A DNA stretch of 64,000 bases, from assembly GCA_900551755.1 (NCBI GenBank), contig URXK01000003.1:62001-126000 (forward strand), in the 5' to 3' direction. Source of the stretch: an uncultured Eubacterium sp. (lineage in GTDB: Bacteria > Bacillota > Clostridia > Lachnospirales > CAG-274). The notes beneath the pieces are model-generated. The model worked only from the letters and a program-made list of their open reading frames with translations. It had not been told where the DNA came from and did not search any database. Made by a program: the position numbers and the translations under genes. This document shows, one piece after another, positions 36,611-44,609 of this stretch. Each line of letters opens with the position of its first letter. Position 1 is the first letter of the stretch.

Positions 36611-37168
36611 ATGACTTGGGACCAGCTTAATTATTTGTGCAACAACTGCACAGACTGTCCTCTTTGTCAAACAAGACATAATGTAGTAATTGGCGTTGGC
36701 AATATTCACAGCAAAATTCTTTTTGTAGGTGAAGGTCCTGGGTATCACGAGGATATGCAAGGTGAACCCTTTGTTGGTGCTGCCGGTCAACTTCTTGACA
36801 AAATGCTTGGTGCTATTAATCTAAATAGAAGTCAGGTTTATATAGCCAACATTGTTAAATGCAGACCTCCTCAAAATAGAGACCCTCTGCCAGAAGAACA
36901 AAAGGCTTGTATCAAATATTTAAGACAGCAGTTTAAACTTATTAGACCTCAAATAATTGTATGCCTTGGCAGAATTGCAGCTAAAGCAATTATTGAACCA
37001 GATTTTAGAATTACTCGTGATAGAGGCAAATGGTACAATAAAAAAGGCATTGACATAATTGCTACATTCCACCCATCAGCTCTGTTAAGAGATGAAAGCA
37101 AAAAGCCGGCTGCTTGGGAAGATTTTAAACAAATAAGAGATAAATTAAAAGAAATAGACGAAAGGTAA
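36611..37168 (+). CDS. Type 4 (iron-sulfur) uracil-DNA glycosylase
   Basis: A 185-residue uracil-DNA glycosylase of family 4/5 type that removes deaminated cytosine. The 4Fe-4S cysteines are the CTDC pair near residue 13-16, one in VKCRPPQNRDP and one in KACIKYL. The active-site motif is GEGPGYHEDMQGEPFVGAAG and the C-terminal motif is FHPSALLR. It lies between cdd and era, an insertion relative to the Bacillus order. Confidence 0.92.
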   Translation: MTWDQLNYLCNNCTDCPLCQTRHNVVIGVGNIHSKILFVGEGPGYHEDMQGEPFVGAAGQLLDKMLGAINLNRSQVYIANIVKCRPPQNRDPLPEEQKACIKYLRQQFKLIRPQIIVCLGRIAAKAIIEPDFRITRDRGKWYNKKGIDIIATFHPSALLRDESKKPAAWEDFKQIRDKLKEIDER

Positions 37169-37176
37169 TACACACT

Positions 37177-38082
37177 ATGAACAAAAAATTTCACTCTGGT
37201 TTCGTATCATTAATAGGTAGACCAAATGTTGGCAAATCAACACTTATGAATTTATTAATTGGCGAAAAAATTTCTATTATTTCAAGTAAACCTCAAACTA
37301 CTAGAAATAAAATTCAAACAATATTAACTACTGATACTATGCAGGTTATTTTTGTTGATACACCAGGTATACACAAGTCTAAATCAAAACTTGGTGACTA
37401 TATGGTTAAAAGTGCTGAAACTTCATTAAATGATGTTGATATAGTTCTTTACCTTATTGAACCTTATGAAAAGATTAAAGATAGCGACAAAGCTATACTT
37501 GAAAGACTTAAAAAAGTTGAAACACCTGTATTTCTTGTTATTAACAAAATTGATACTATTGATAAACCTGAACTTTTAAAGGTAATAGAAAATTATAGCA
37601 AGGAATATAACTTTGCAGAGATTATTCCTCTTTCAGCATTAAAAGGCAAAAATCAGGAAACATTACTTGAAAATATTGAAAAATATTTGCCTGAAGGTCC
37701 TAAATACTTCCCAGAAGATATGATAACTGACCAGCCTGAAAAGCAAATTGTATCTGAAATAATTAGAGAAAAAGCTCTTTATCTTTTGCAAGATGAAATT
37801 CCTCACGGTATTGCTGTTGAAATAACATCAATGAAGCACAGAAAAGATAAGGATATTATGGATATTGAGGCAACTATTTACTGTGAAAGAGATAGCCATA
37901 AGGGTATAATTATTGGTAAACAAGGTTCTATGCTTAAGAAAATTGGTTCAAATGCTCGTCGTGACATTCAAAGATTTTTAAGTAGCCAAATTAATCTTCA
38001 AATTTGGATTAAGGTTAAAAAGGATTGGCGTGATAGCGATTTCCTTTTAAGAAACTTTGGCTATGATTCTAAAAATATATAA
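37177..38082 (+). CDS. era: GTPase Era
   Basis: A 301-residue GTPase that binds the 3' end of 16S rRNA during 30S assembly. G1 is GRPNVGKSTLMN, G2 is KPQTTRNKIQT, G3 is DTPGIH and G4 is NKID. The C-terminal KH domain includes IIIGKQGSMLKKIGSNARRDI. Size and motifs are standard. Confidence 0.96.
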   Translation: MNKKFHSGFVSLIGRPNVGKSTLMNLLIGEKISIISSKPQTTRNKIQTILTTDTMQVIFVDTPGIHKSKSKLGDYMVKSAETSLNDVDIVLYLIEPYEKIKDSDKAILERLKKVETPVFLVINKIDTIDKPELLKVIENYSKEYNFAEIIPLSALKGKNQETLLENIEKYLPEGPKYFPEDMITDQPEKQIVSEIIREKALYLLQDEIPHGIAVEITSMKHRKDKDIMDIEATIYCERDSHKGIIIGKQGSMLKKIGSNARRDIQRFLSSQINLQIWIKVKKDWRDSDFLLRNFGYDSKNI

Positions 38083-38174
38083 GCTATTAAGAAAAAATAT
38101 ATATTTTTAATGAATTATTTTACAGCATACATTTAATTAAAATACAAAAACTAATACCACAAGGAGGAATTGTT

Positions 38175-38303
38175 ATGAATGATTTCTTTTGGTATATGTT
38201 TGAAAAAAGTGGCAATATTAATTTTTATTTAGCCTATAAAAACATCAAGCAAGGAGCAGATACAAATGAATTCGGACAAGATAAGGGGAATAATAATTCG
38301 TGA
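38175..38303 (+). CDS. yqzL: YqzL family small protein
   Basis: A 42-residue protein (start MNDFFWYMFEKSGNINFYLA). It matches the YqzL pattern of an aromatic N-terminus, then a TGNI-like SGNINFYLAYK segment. Position is diagnostic: YqzL lies between era and recO in Bacillus and clostridia. GGAGG lies 7 bases upstream of the ATG. The 3' end overlaps recO by 38 bases in another frame, and its last codons contain the recO ribosome-binding site. The function is unknown. Such a short gene is easily missed by annotation pipelines. Confidence 0.8.
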   Translation: MNDFFWYMFEKSGNINFYLAYKNIKQGADTNEFGQDKGNNNS

Positions 38304-38928
38304 AAATTTTTCAGGTGATGCTGACAAGTACCTTATTGTATTTGCTAAAGATATAGGTAAATTATCTATATTTGCCAAAGGTGCAAGAAACACAAAAAGC
38401 AAGTTTCTTGCGTCTTCGGCAGTTTTTACATACGCAGACTTTATAGTCAACCCCTCAACTAAGACTCCTCGATTAATTTCAGCTGATGTTATTGAAAATT
38501 TTTATAATATTAGAACCGATTTAGACACAACAGCTTATGCTTCATTTTTTGTTGAATTTATTGACAAAGCATTAATAGAAAATGTGCCAGAAAATGATGC
38601 CCTACTTTTACTTTTAAAGGCTTTGCAAAAATTAACTAAACCTAATTGCAACGCAAGATTAATTGGCTGTATATTTCAATTAAGACTTTTGAATATATTA
38701 GGTTATAGTCCAAACAATGAAACTTTTGTTGAATATTCCCTTAGTGAAACATCTATTTATGCTTTAATCTATATTTTATCAGCCGACTTAAATAGCTCAT
38801 TTAATGTTAATATTGACACTGAATTTTTGGCTGAAATTGAAGCATTTTTAGAAAAGTTTATTAATTTTAATTTAGGCTTAACTTTTAAAAGCTATAAAAT
38901 AATTAAAAATTTAGTATTGACAAATTAA
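38266..38928 (+). CDS. recO: DNA repair protein RecO
   Basis: A 220-residue RecO, somewhat shorter than the usual 240-250. It mediates RecA loading with RecR. The N-terminal OB fold starts GIIIRENFSGDADKYLIVFAKDIGKLSIFAKGAR. The helical C-terminal half lacks an obvious four-cysteine zinc motif (only scattered cysteines in PNCNARLIGC), as in some clostridial RecOs. AGGAG lies 8 bases before the ATG, inside yqzL. The stop codon overlaps the rib promoter. Confidence 0.9.
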   Translation: MNSDKIRGIIIRENFSGDADKYLIVFAKDIGKLSIFAKGARNTKSKFLASSAVFTYADFIVNPSTKTPRLISADVIENFYNIRTDLDTTAYASFFVEFIDKALIENVPENDALLLLLKALQKLTKPNCNARLIGCIFQLRLLNILGYSPNNETFVEYSLSETSIYALIYILSADLNSSFNVNIDTEFLAEIEAFLEKFINFNLGLTFKSYKIIKNLVLTN

Positions 38929-38944
38929 AATTTAGTGCTATACT
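38917..38944 (+). promoter_or_regulatory. Promoter of the riboflavin operon
   Basis: Perfect TTGACA (38917-38922), a 16-base spacer and TATACT (38939-38944). It overlaps the last codons of recO and lies just before the FMN riboswitch. Confidence 0.7.
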
Positions 38945-38963
38945 ATAGTTAAGTTAATAGTTA

Positions 38964-39070
38964 ATCTTCAGGGATTTGTGAAATTCAATACCGGTGGTAA
39001 AGCCCACGAGCCTTATGGCATGATTCGGTGTAAGTCCGAAGCCGACAGTAAAGTCTGGATGTAAGAAGAT
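38964..39070 (+). promoter_or_regulatory. FMN riboswitch (RFN element)
   Basis: Closing helix P1 pairs ATCTTC (38964-38969) with GAAGAT (39065-39070). Conserved aptamer blocks occur in order: CAGGG, TGAAATTC, ACCGGTGGTAAAGCCC, CGAG, a GATTCGGTG segment, GTCCGAAGCCGACAGT and AGTCTGGATG. FMN binding is expected to favour the terminator that follows and to shut off the four rib genes. Confidence 0.95.
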
Positions 39071-39087
39071 ATTTATATTGTTTTTAA

Positions 39088-39121
39088 GCCCTGAGTTTAT
39101 TTTTTAAGCTCGGGTTTTTTT
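39088..39121 (+). terminator. Riboswitch-linked terminator 1
   Basis: CCC plus GAGTTTA (39089-39099, one bulged T) pairs with TAAGCTC plus GGG (39105-39114), followed by seven T. This is the expected expression platform of the FMN riboswitch. Confidence 0.85.
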
Positions 39122-39133
39122 ATTTAATCTTTC

Positions 39134-39168
39134 AAGTCCCTGTTTTTTTAGCAGGGACTTTATTTTTT
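39134..39168 (+). terminator. Second terminator hairpin in the rib leader
   Basis: Perfect 9-bp stem AAGTCCCTG/CAGGGACTT with a 9-base T-rich loop and the tail TATTTTTT. It lies between terminator 1 and the ribD ribosome-binding site, ending only 17 bases before the ribD start. Confidence 0.8.
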
Positions 39169-39185
39169 GTTAGAAGGTGATTTAT

Positions 39186-40265
39186 TTGAATTATATGGAA
39201 AGAGCCATTGAATTGGCATATAAGGGAGCTGGTTATGTTTCTCCCAACCCTATGGTAGGTGCTGTTATTGTTAAAAATGGCAAAATAATTGGCGAAGGCT
39301 ATCATCAAAAATATGGTTCAAACCACGCAGAAGTAAACGCATTATTAAGTGCTACAGAAGATGTAACAGGTGCGGAAATGTATGTTACTCTTGAACCTTG
39401 TAGTCACTATGGGCATACTCCACCTTGTGCAAAAACAATTGTAGAACATAAAATCAAAAAAGTATATGTTGGTTCTTCTGACCCTAATCCAAAGGTAGCA
39501 GGCAAAGGAATTGAAATACTAAAAAATGGTGGCGTAGAAGTTGAAACAGGCGTAATGGAGAAAGAATGTAATGCCATTAACCCAATATTCTTTAAATTTA
39601 TTTCAACTAAATTACCTTATGTAGTTATGAAATCAGCAATGACACTTGATGGCAAAATTTCAGCCTACACAGGTGATTCTAAATGGGTAACAAATGAAAA
39701 GTCAAGACAACAAGTTCATCAACTTCGCCATAATCTAAAAGGAATAATGGTTGGCATTAACACAGTATTAAGGGACAATCCTCAGCTTAATTGCAGAATT
39801 GAAAATGGTGTCAATCCTACAAGAATAATTGTTGATTCTAACCTTAGAATACCTTTAGACGCAAATGTTCTTAAGCTAGAAAATAATGACAAATGTATTG
39901 TTGCTACAACAACAAATTGTGACATTCACAAAAAAGAGCAACTTATAAATATGGGTATAGACATAATTGAAACAACACCCCTTGACAACAAAGTTGATTT
40001 AAAAGAACTTATGATTAAACTTGGAGAACAAGATATAGACAGCATACTTCTTGAAGGTGGCGGAAATCTTAATTTTTCAATGTTGCAAAACAAATTAGTT
40101 GACAAAGTAATGTGTTTTGTTGCACCTAAAATAATTGGTGGTGATAAATCTAAAACACCAGTTGAAGGTGTTGGAATTGAAAAAATGAATGATGCCATAA
40201 ATATTAATAATATTGAAGTAAAAAATATTGATAATGACATTTTAATAAGTGGCGATTTGAGGTGA
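39186..40265 (+). CDS. ribD: Riboflavin biosynthesis deaminase/reductase RibD
   Basis: About 359 residues. The N-terminal deaminase domain has the zinc motifs HAEVNAL and EPCSHYGHTPPCA. The C-terminal reductase domain includes KSAMTLDGKISAYTGDSKWVT and LEGGGNLNFSML. It converts the diaminopyrimidine from GTP to the ribitylamino form. TTG at 39186 is taken as the start because GAAGG ends 8 bases upstream; an ATG three codons later is possible and the GTG at 39177 overlaps the ribosome-binding site. It is the first gene under the FMN riboswitch. Confidence 0.93.
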   Translation: MNYMERAIELAYKGAGYVSPNPMVGAVIVKNGKIIGEGYHQKYGSNHAEVNALLSATEDVTGAEMYVTLEPCSHYGHTPPCAKTIVEHKIKKVYVGSSDPNPKVAGKGIEILKNGGVEVETGVMEKECNAINPIFFKFISTKLPYVVMKSAMTLDGKISAYTGDSKWVTNEKSRQQVHQLRHNLKGIMVGINTVLRDNPQLNCRIENGVNPTRIIVDSNLRIPLDANVLKLENNDKCIVATTTNCDIHKKEQLINMGIDIIETTPLDNKVDLKELMIKLGEQDIDSILLEGGGNLNFSMLQNKLVDKVMCFVAPKIIGGDKSKTPVEGVGIEKMNDAININNIEVKNIDNDILISGDLR

Positions 40266-40269
40266 TTAA

Positions 40270-40890
40270 GTGTTTACAGGTATAGTTGAAGAAATTGGAA
40301 CAGTGTTAAAGCCTAAAGCACCATTAATAGTAAAGGTATCAAAAATATTAGAAGATATACATATTGGCGATAGCATAGCTGTAAACGGAGTGTGTTTAAC
40401 AGTTACAACATATACAGGTGATAGCATTACTCTTGATGTAATGAACGAAACATACAGCAAAACAAATTTAGGCAAACTTAAGACCGGTGACAATGTAAAT
40501 ATTGAACGAGCTATGTCAGCTAATGGTAGATTTGGCGGTCACATTGTTAGTGGTCACATTGATGGAACTGGTACACTTTCAAACATTACAGATGACGGCA
40601 TAGCAAAGTGGCTTACTATAACGGCCAATAAAGATTTGCTTAATTATATTATTATGAAAGGTTCTGTTACCCTTGACGGCGTAAGCCTTACTGTTGCTTA
40701 TGTAGATAACAGTTCTTTCAAGGTTTCACTTATTCCCCACACTCAGTCAGAAACTACCCTACTTTCTAAAGGAATAGGTGCAAGTATAAATATTGAAAAT
40801 GATATAGTCGGAAAATATATTGAGCATTTTACATTAAAGAAAAATGAAAGTAATATTACTCTTGATTTTTTAAGAGAAAATGGATTTTAG
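40270..40890 (+). CDS. ribE: Riboflavin synthase alpha chain
   Basis: A 206-residue lumazine-binding protein with two tandem half-domains: FTGIVEEIGTV at the N-terminus and GHIVSGHIDGTGTL at the start of the second half. It dismutates two lumazine molecules to riboflavin. The GTG start follows GAGGTG. It sits 4 bases after ribD. Confidence 0.94.
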   Translation: MFTGIVEEIGTVLKPKAPLIVKVSKILEDIHIGDSIAVNGVCLTVTTYTGDSITLDVMNETYSKTNLGKLKTGDNVNIERAMSANGRFGGHIVSGHIDGTGTLSNITDDGIAKWLTITANKDLLNYIIMKGSVTLDGVSLTVAYVDNSSFKVSLIPHTQSETTLLSKGIGASINIENDIVGKYIEHFTLKKNESNITLDFLRENGF

Positions 40891-40902
40891 GAGGTACTTT
40901 AA

Positions 40903-42102
40903 ATGTTTAAGTTTGACACAATAGAACAAGCTATTGAGGATATTAAAAATGGCAAAATAATAATGGTTGTTGATGATGAGGACAGAGAAAATGAAGGCGA
41001 CCTTATTATGGCTGCCCAATTTACAACAACAGAAACAATGAATTTTATTGCTACTTATGCTAAAGGACTTATTTGTTTGCCAGCAGACGAAAGTTTTATG
41101 ACTAAACTTGACTTGCCACAAATGGTTGCAAACAATACAGATAATCACGCAACAGCTTTTACTGTATCAATCGACCATATTGATACAACAACTGGTATTT
41201 CAGCAGAAGAAAGAGCTTATACTGTTAGAAAATTTACAGAAGATAATGCTAAGCCAGAAGATTTTAGACGCCCTGGTCATATGTTCCCACTTCTTGCTAA
41301 AAAGAATGGTGTTCTTGAAAGAAATGGTCACACAGAGGCAACTGTTGATTTAATGAAATTAGCTGGACTTAAGCCAGCAGGTATTTGTTGTGAAATAATG
41401 AAAGATGACGGAACAATGGCTAGACTTCCTGACTTAATTGAATTTAAAGAAAAACATAATCTTACACTTATTACAATAGCAGATTTAATTGAATATATTA
41501 AATCACATAAAGCTACAACTTTGAATAAAGAAGTTGAAACAAAACTTACAACAAAGTATGGCGAATTTAATATAAATGCTTATACAGATGAAAATGGCAA
41601 AAGTCATTTAGCACTATTTATGGGCAACATAACAAGTGATGAACCGGTTCTTTGCAGAGTTCATTCAGAGTGCCTTACTGGTGATGCTTTAGGTTCAGCT
41701 AAGTGTGATTGTGGTCAACAGTATGATGAAGCAATGAAAAGAATAGCTGAAAACGGCTGTGGTGTATTGCTCTATATGCGTCAAGAAGGCAGAGGCATTG
41801 GTCTTGTTAATAAACTAAAGGCTTATGAACTTCAAAGACAAGGTATGGATACAGTTGAGGCAAACTTAGCCTTAGGTTTTCCAGATGATTTAAGAAAATA
41901 TGATAAAGCAGCTGAAATTTTAAGAGATTTAGGTGTTAAAAGTATTAAATTAATGACTAACAACCCTGACAAAATAAATAAGTTAGAGGCTTGTGGTGTT
42001 AATGTAGCAAAAAGAGTTCCAATTATAGTTAAGCATAGTCATAGTGCAGATTTTTATATGCACACTAAGCAAGAAAAAATGGGTCATTTATTAAATTTAT
42101 AA
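40903..42102 (+). CDS. ribBA: Bifunctional DHBP synthase / GTP cyclohydrolase II
   Basis: A 399-residue fusion supplying both riboflavin precursors. Residues 1-200 are DHBP synthase, with the acidic loop [16 protein letters not shown] and [14 protein letters not shown]. Residues 205-399 are GTP cyclohydrolase II, with the zinc cysteines in [18 protein letters not shown] and the catalytic [18 protein letters not shown] lies 7 bases before the ATG. Confidence 0.95.
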   Translation: MFKFDTIEQAIEDIKNGKIIMVVDDEDRENEGDLIMAAQFTTTETMNFIATYAKGLICLPADESFMTKLDLPQMVANNTDNHATAFTVSIDHIDTTTGISAEERAYTVRKFTEDNAKPEDFRRPGHMFPLLAKKNGVLERNGHTEATVDLMKLAGLKPAGICCEIMKDDGTMARLPDLIEFKEKHNLTLITIADLIEYIKSHKATTLNKEVETKLTTKYGEFNINAYTDENGKSHLALFMGNITSDEPVLCRVHSECLTGDALGSAKCDCGQQYDEAMKRIAENGCGVLLYMRQEGRGIGLVNKLKAYELQRQGMDTVEANLALGFPDDLRKYDKAAEILRDLGVKSIKLMTNNPDKINKLEACGVNVAKRVPIIVKHSHSADFYMHTKQEKMGHLLNL

Positions 42103-42122
42103 TATATCGGAGGTATACAAAA

Positions 42123-42584
42123 ATGAAAAAATTAGAAGGAAATTTAGTAGCTAATGGTAAGAAGTTTGCAATTGTAGCATCAAGATTTAACGAATTTATA
42201 GTTAGTAAACTTGTAAGCGGTGCAGAAGACGCCTTTTTAAGACACGGTGTAAATGATGATGATATTACACTTGCTTGGGTACCTGGTGCATTTGAAATAC
42301 CTTTAACTGCAAAAAAACTTGCAGAAAGTGGTAAATTTGATGCAGTAGTTTGCGTAGGTGCTGTTATTAGAGGTGCTACTAGTCATTACGATTATGTTTG
42401 TAACGAAGTTTCAAAGGGTATTGCAAGTGTTGGTCTTAACTCTAATGTGCCTGTTATATTCGGTATTGTAACTACTGAAAATATTGAACAAGCTATTGAA
42501 AGAGCTGGCACAAAGGCTGGTAATAAGGGCTTTGATGCTGCCGTTTCTGCTATTGAAATGACTAATTTATTTGATAATATTTAA
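42123..42584 (+). CDS. ribH: 6,7-dimethyl-8-ribityllumazine synthase
   Basis: A 153-residue lumazine synthase, the penultimate step of riboflavin synthesis. Key blocks are [41 protein letters not shown] and [27 protein letters not shown]. It is the last gene of the rib operon and is followed by a strong hairpin. Confidence 0.96.
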   Translation: MKKLEGNLVANGKKFAIVASRFNEFIVSKLVSGAEDAFLRHGVNDDDITLAWVPGAFEIPLTAKKLAESGKFDAVVCVGAVIRGATSHYDYVCNEVSKGIASVGLNSNVPVIFGIVTTENIEQAIERAGTKAGNKGFDAAVSAIEMTNLFDNI

Positions 42585-42597
42585 GATGTTTTTGTTA

Positions 42598-42626
42598 GTA
42601 GTGGGCGAAAGATATTCGTCCACTAC
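42598..42626 (+). terminator. Terminator of the rib operon
   Basis: Twelve-bp stem beginning GTAGTGG and closing with CCACTAC (one G-T pair), 5-base loop, 14 bases after the ribH stop. The downstream tail is AT-rich rather than pure T. Confidence 0.75.
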
Positions 42627-42754
42627 ATATAATTTTGTATATTTTAATTAAATACCATCAAGTCAAAAACACACTTCTTTTTTATATTTTATAAATCATA
42701 CAAATAATATATTTATTTTGTTACCAAAAAAATTATAAAAATTTATTTTATCAA

Positions 42755-43591
42755 TTAGCTACATTTAATTCTATAGTTTTTGTTTACATCAGGACTAATA
42801 CTAATCATAAATTTTTCACCTGTATTAGCCAAAATTCTATAATACAAGGCACTGTCAATTCTTTGCAAAGCCTCCGGCAACATTTCGGAACTAATTATTG
42901 TTATTAGCCCATTGCTATCTCTATAATTTATGATTTCAAAAGCAAGAGTAATGTCATATTCACTTACACTACCCTTAAACATATCGTCTATATATAGCAC
43001 CTGTATTTCCTTGACTTTTTTTATATAGTCATTATTGCCTAAATCAGATTTAATTTGCCTAATAACATCAACCCATCTCATATAAATTAGCTTATAGTTA
43101 TTTTGTATAAATCTGTTAGCAATAGCAATACAAATATGGCTTTTACCTGCACCAGTTTGACCACCAATATAAAACCACGGAGTTTTATTTGCTTTTATAT
43201 AGTCAAGATAATCTTTAGCCCTATTTTTAATTGTTTGGGTAAATTCATTATCAGCTATGTAAGTTGCAAAAGTCTTATTTTCAGCCTCATTTGCAAGACC
43301 ACTAGATAAAAAAGATTGCTTAACAACATCAGCATTAATGCACTTGCAAATTTCAACACCAAAATAATACCTATCAGCTTCAAGGGTAATGTGAGGCAGA
43401 AACTTAGTGTCGCCACACTTTTGGCAGTAACACTTACCCTCTCTACCAGCCTTTATGTTATTTTCCATATTTCTATAATTAATCAAGGCATAAGCATAGC
43501 CACCGTCTGCAATATTATTTAGCTTATTGCTTTTAAATTTACTATATGCCTCAGCAAGAGTGCCTTTTGGCACATCAACAAAAAAACTCAT
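42755..43591 (-). CDS. Phage-type DnaC-like helicase loader ATPase
   Basis: A 278-residue AAA+ protein of the DnaC/IstB type. A probable zinc site precedes the ATPase domain (CYCQKCG near residue 55 and CKC near residue 83). Walker A is GGQTGAGKSHICIA near residue 143 and Walker B is VLYIDDMFKG. Such proteins load the replicative helicase onto an origin opened by an initiator. It lies 11 bases downstream of the initiator-like gene with a strong GGAGGTGG site. It could be a remnant of a prophage or a domesticated loader. No other phage gene is seen nearby. Confidence 0.85.
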   Translation of the reverse strand: MSFFVDVPKGTLAEAYSKFKSNKLNNIADGGYAYALINYRNMENNIKAGREGKCYCQKCGDTKFLPHITLEADRYYFGVEICKCINADVVKQSFLSSGLANEAENKTFATYIADNEFTQTIKNRAKDYLDYIKANKTPWFYIGGQTGAGKSHICIAIANRFIQNNYKLIYMRWVDVIRQIKSDLGNNDYIKKVKEIQVLYIDDMFKGSVSEYDITLAFEIINYRDSNGLITIISSEMLPEALQRIDSALYYRILANTGEKFMISISPDVNKNYRIKCS

Positions 43592-43602
43592 ATTACCACC
43601 TC

Positions 43603-44439
43603 CTATAAGCTAGTAAAATTGCCAAGTACGGCATTATCGACGCTATCTGCTTGAACATTTTTGTTGTCATAATTACCTTCTAACACCTTAACAAAGTTAC
43701 TAGGCTTAATAAACCAATCAAAGGTTATTATCCAATCACCATTAGGTTTACCGCATAAGAAATCGCTTTGTCTTATATTATCAATAGCCTTTAAAACATC
43801 GTCAAAGCTGTATTCTTTAATTCTGGCATTTAATAAAGCTCGTCTTTTTGAGCCAGAAGTGATTTTAGTTATAGCTTTCACACCAATGTTTTCAAGCTCA
43901 TTCCACTTCTGTATTATTTGTTCCACATTTGTGGGACGAACATTATAGTCAGATAATGTAATATTATTCTTTTCTTTTTCTTTTATATTCTTTTCTATTC
44001 TATTAGGAGGAACTGTTCCCCGAAGGCTCGCCGAAGCCTCGCCGAAGCCTCCACGAATACTCTCCGAATTTTCGTCAAATGTTCCACGAATTATCTCTGT
44101 ATTTTCGTCAATAGGCGGTATAATGCTAGGTGTAGGCTTATCAACCTTTTGCCACTTAATCCAATTTTTAAGGCAATAATACTCATTTCCGTTACGCTTG
44201 TAAAAAACTACGGACATATTAGCGGCTATTTCACTTAGCGACTTTTCAATGTCGGCAGTTCTAATACCTTCTTCGTAAGGGAAAAGCATAGACTTAACAT
44301 AAGTAGCTTTTGCTCTACCAAAGCCATAATCATCAGCATTAGAAAACAAACCTATAAATACTAATTTAGAGAGTGTGTTTAACTTAGAATAATCTTCTGA
44401 CTGCCAGATGTTTGGGTCAATCATTCTCTTTCGTGCCAA
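43603..44439 (-). CDS. Phage-type replication initiator (replisome organizer / DnaD-like)
   Basis: A 278-residue protein with an N-terminal winged-helix domain (about residues 1-105: ARKRMIDPNIWQSEDYSKL, LSKLVFIGLFSNADDYGFG, CLKNWIKWQKVDKP). A variable linker covers about 111-160. The C-terminal domain ends DWFIKPSNFVKVLEGNY, a hallmark of Firmicutes phage initiators. Start is TTG, with a perfect AAGGAGG 7 bases upstream. The linker DNA contains nine 11-bp iterons and an AT-rich stretch, as expected if the origin lies inside the initiator gene. It pairs with the downstream loader. An intact frame and a good ribosome-binding site suggest it is still expressed. Confidence 0.82.
   Translation of the reverse strand: MARKRMIDPNIWQSEDYSKLNTLSKLVFIGLFSNADDYGFGRAKATYVKSMLFPYEEGIRTADIEKSLSEIAANMSVVFYKRNGNEYYCLKNWIKWQKVDKPTPSIIPPIDENTEIIRGTFDENSESIRGGFGEASASLRGTVPPNRIEKNIKEKEKNNITLSDYNVRPTNVEQIIQKWNELENIGVKAITKITSGSKRRALLNARIKEYSFDDVLKAIDNIRQSDFLCGKPNGDWIITFDWFIKPSNFVKVLEGNYDNKNVQADSVDNAVLGNFTSL
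43951..44008. other. AT-rich probable DNA-unwinding element beside iterons
   Basis: Positions 43951-44000 contain only 8 G/C in 50 bases and directly abut the iteron array. AT-rich DNA next to iterons is the standard layout of lambdoid-type origins. The stretch codes for a Lys/Glu/Asn-rich run in the initiator, so amino-acid composition is an alternative explanation. Confidence 0.5.
44009..44107. repeat. Nine 11-bp tandem iterons inside the initiator gene
   Basis: Nine contiguous 11-base units start at 44009, 44020, 44031, 44042, 44053, 44064, 44075, 44086 and 44097. The consensus on the plus strand is roughly MCGAAKNYTCB. Units 2 and 3 (CCGAAGCCTCG, CCGAAGCCTCC) differ by one base; unit 4 is ACGAATACTCT and unit 7 ACGAATTATCT. 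Positions 9-10 (TC) are identical in all nine; units 1, 6 and 9 are otherwise degenerate. The period is not a multiple of three, so the repeat is conserved as DNA rather than as protein. Confidence 0.8.
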
Positions 44440-44481
44440 GTTATCACCTCCTTTTTATATATTTAGTTTACAACAAAAAAA

Positions 44482-44500
44482 GTGACATTTCGTGACATTT
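44482..44500. repeat. 10-bp-period direct repeat upstream of the initiator
   Basis: GTGACATTT occurs twice (44482-44490 and 44492-44500) with a 10-base period, 43 bases before the initiator start. One helical turn between copies fits a protein-binding site such as a repressor or initiator operator. The sequence is unrelated to the internal iterons. Confidence 0.5.
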
Positions 44501-44530
44501 GTTTTCAAATTACAAATTTTTTTGAAAATA

Positions 44531-44583
44531 AAAAAAGAGCATTAATCCATTAGACCAATACAGTCTAACAGTTAATACTCTTT
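44531..44583 (-). terminator. Terminator after mntP
   Basis: Long stem: AAAGAG, ATTAA and TTAGAC pair with GTCTAA, TTAAT and CTCTTT, with small internal mismatches. On the minus strand it is followed by a T run. It begins 27 bases after the mntP stop. Confidence 0.8.
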
Positions 44584-44609
44584 AAAAATATACAATATTA
44601 AATTATTAA

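Noticed and set aside
39926-40240. 104-residue minus-strand ORF inside ribD
   Set aside because: It lies wholly within a certain gene in the opposite strand and lacks family features.
44531-44583. Attachment-site core or transposon end beside the phage-type genes
   Set aside because: It is a normal terminator hairpin after mntP, and no matching copy is found on the other side of the island.
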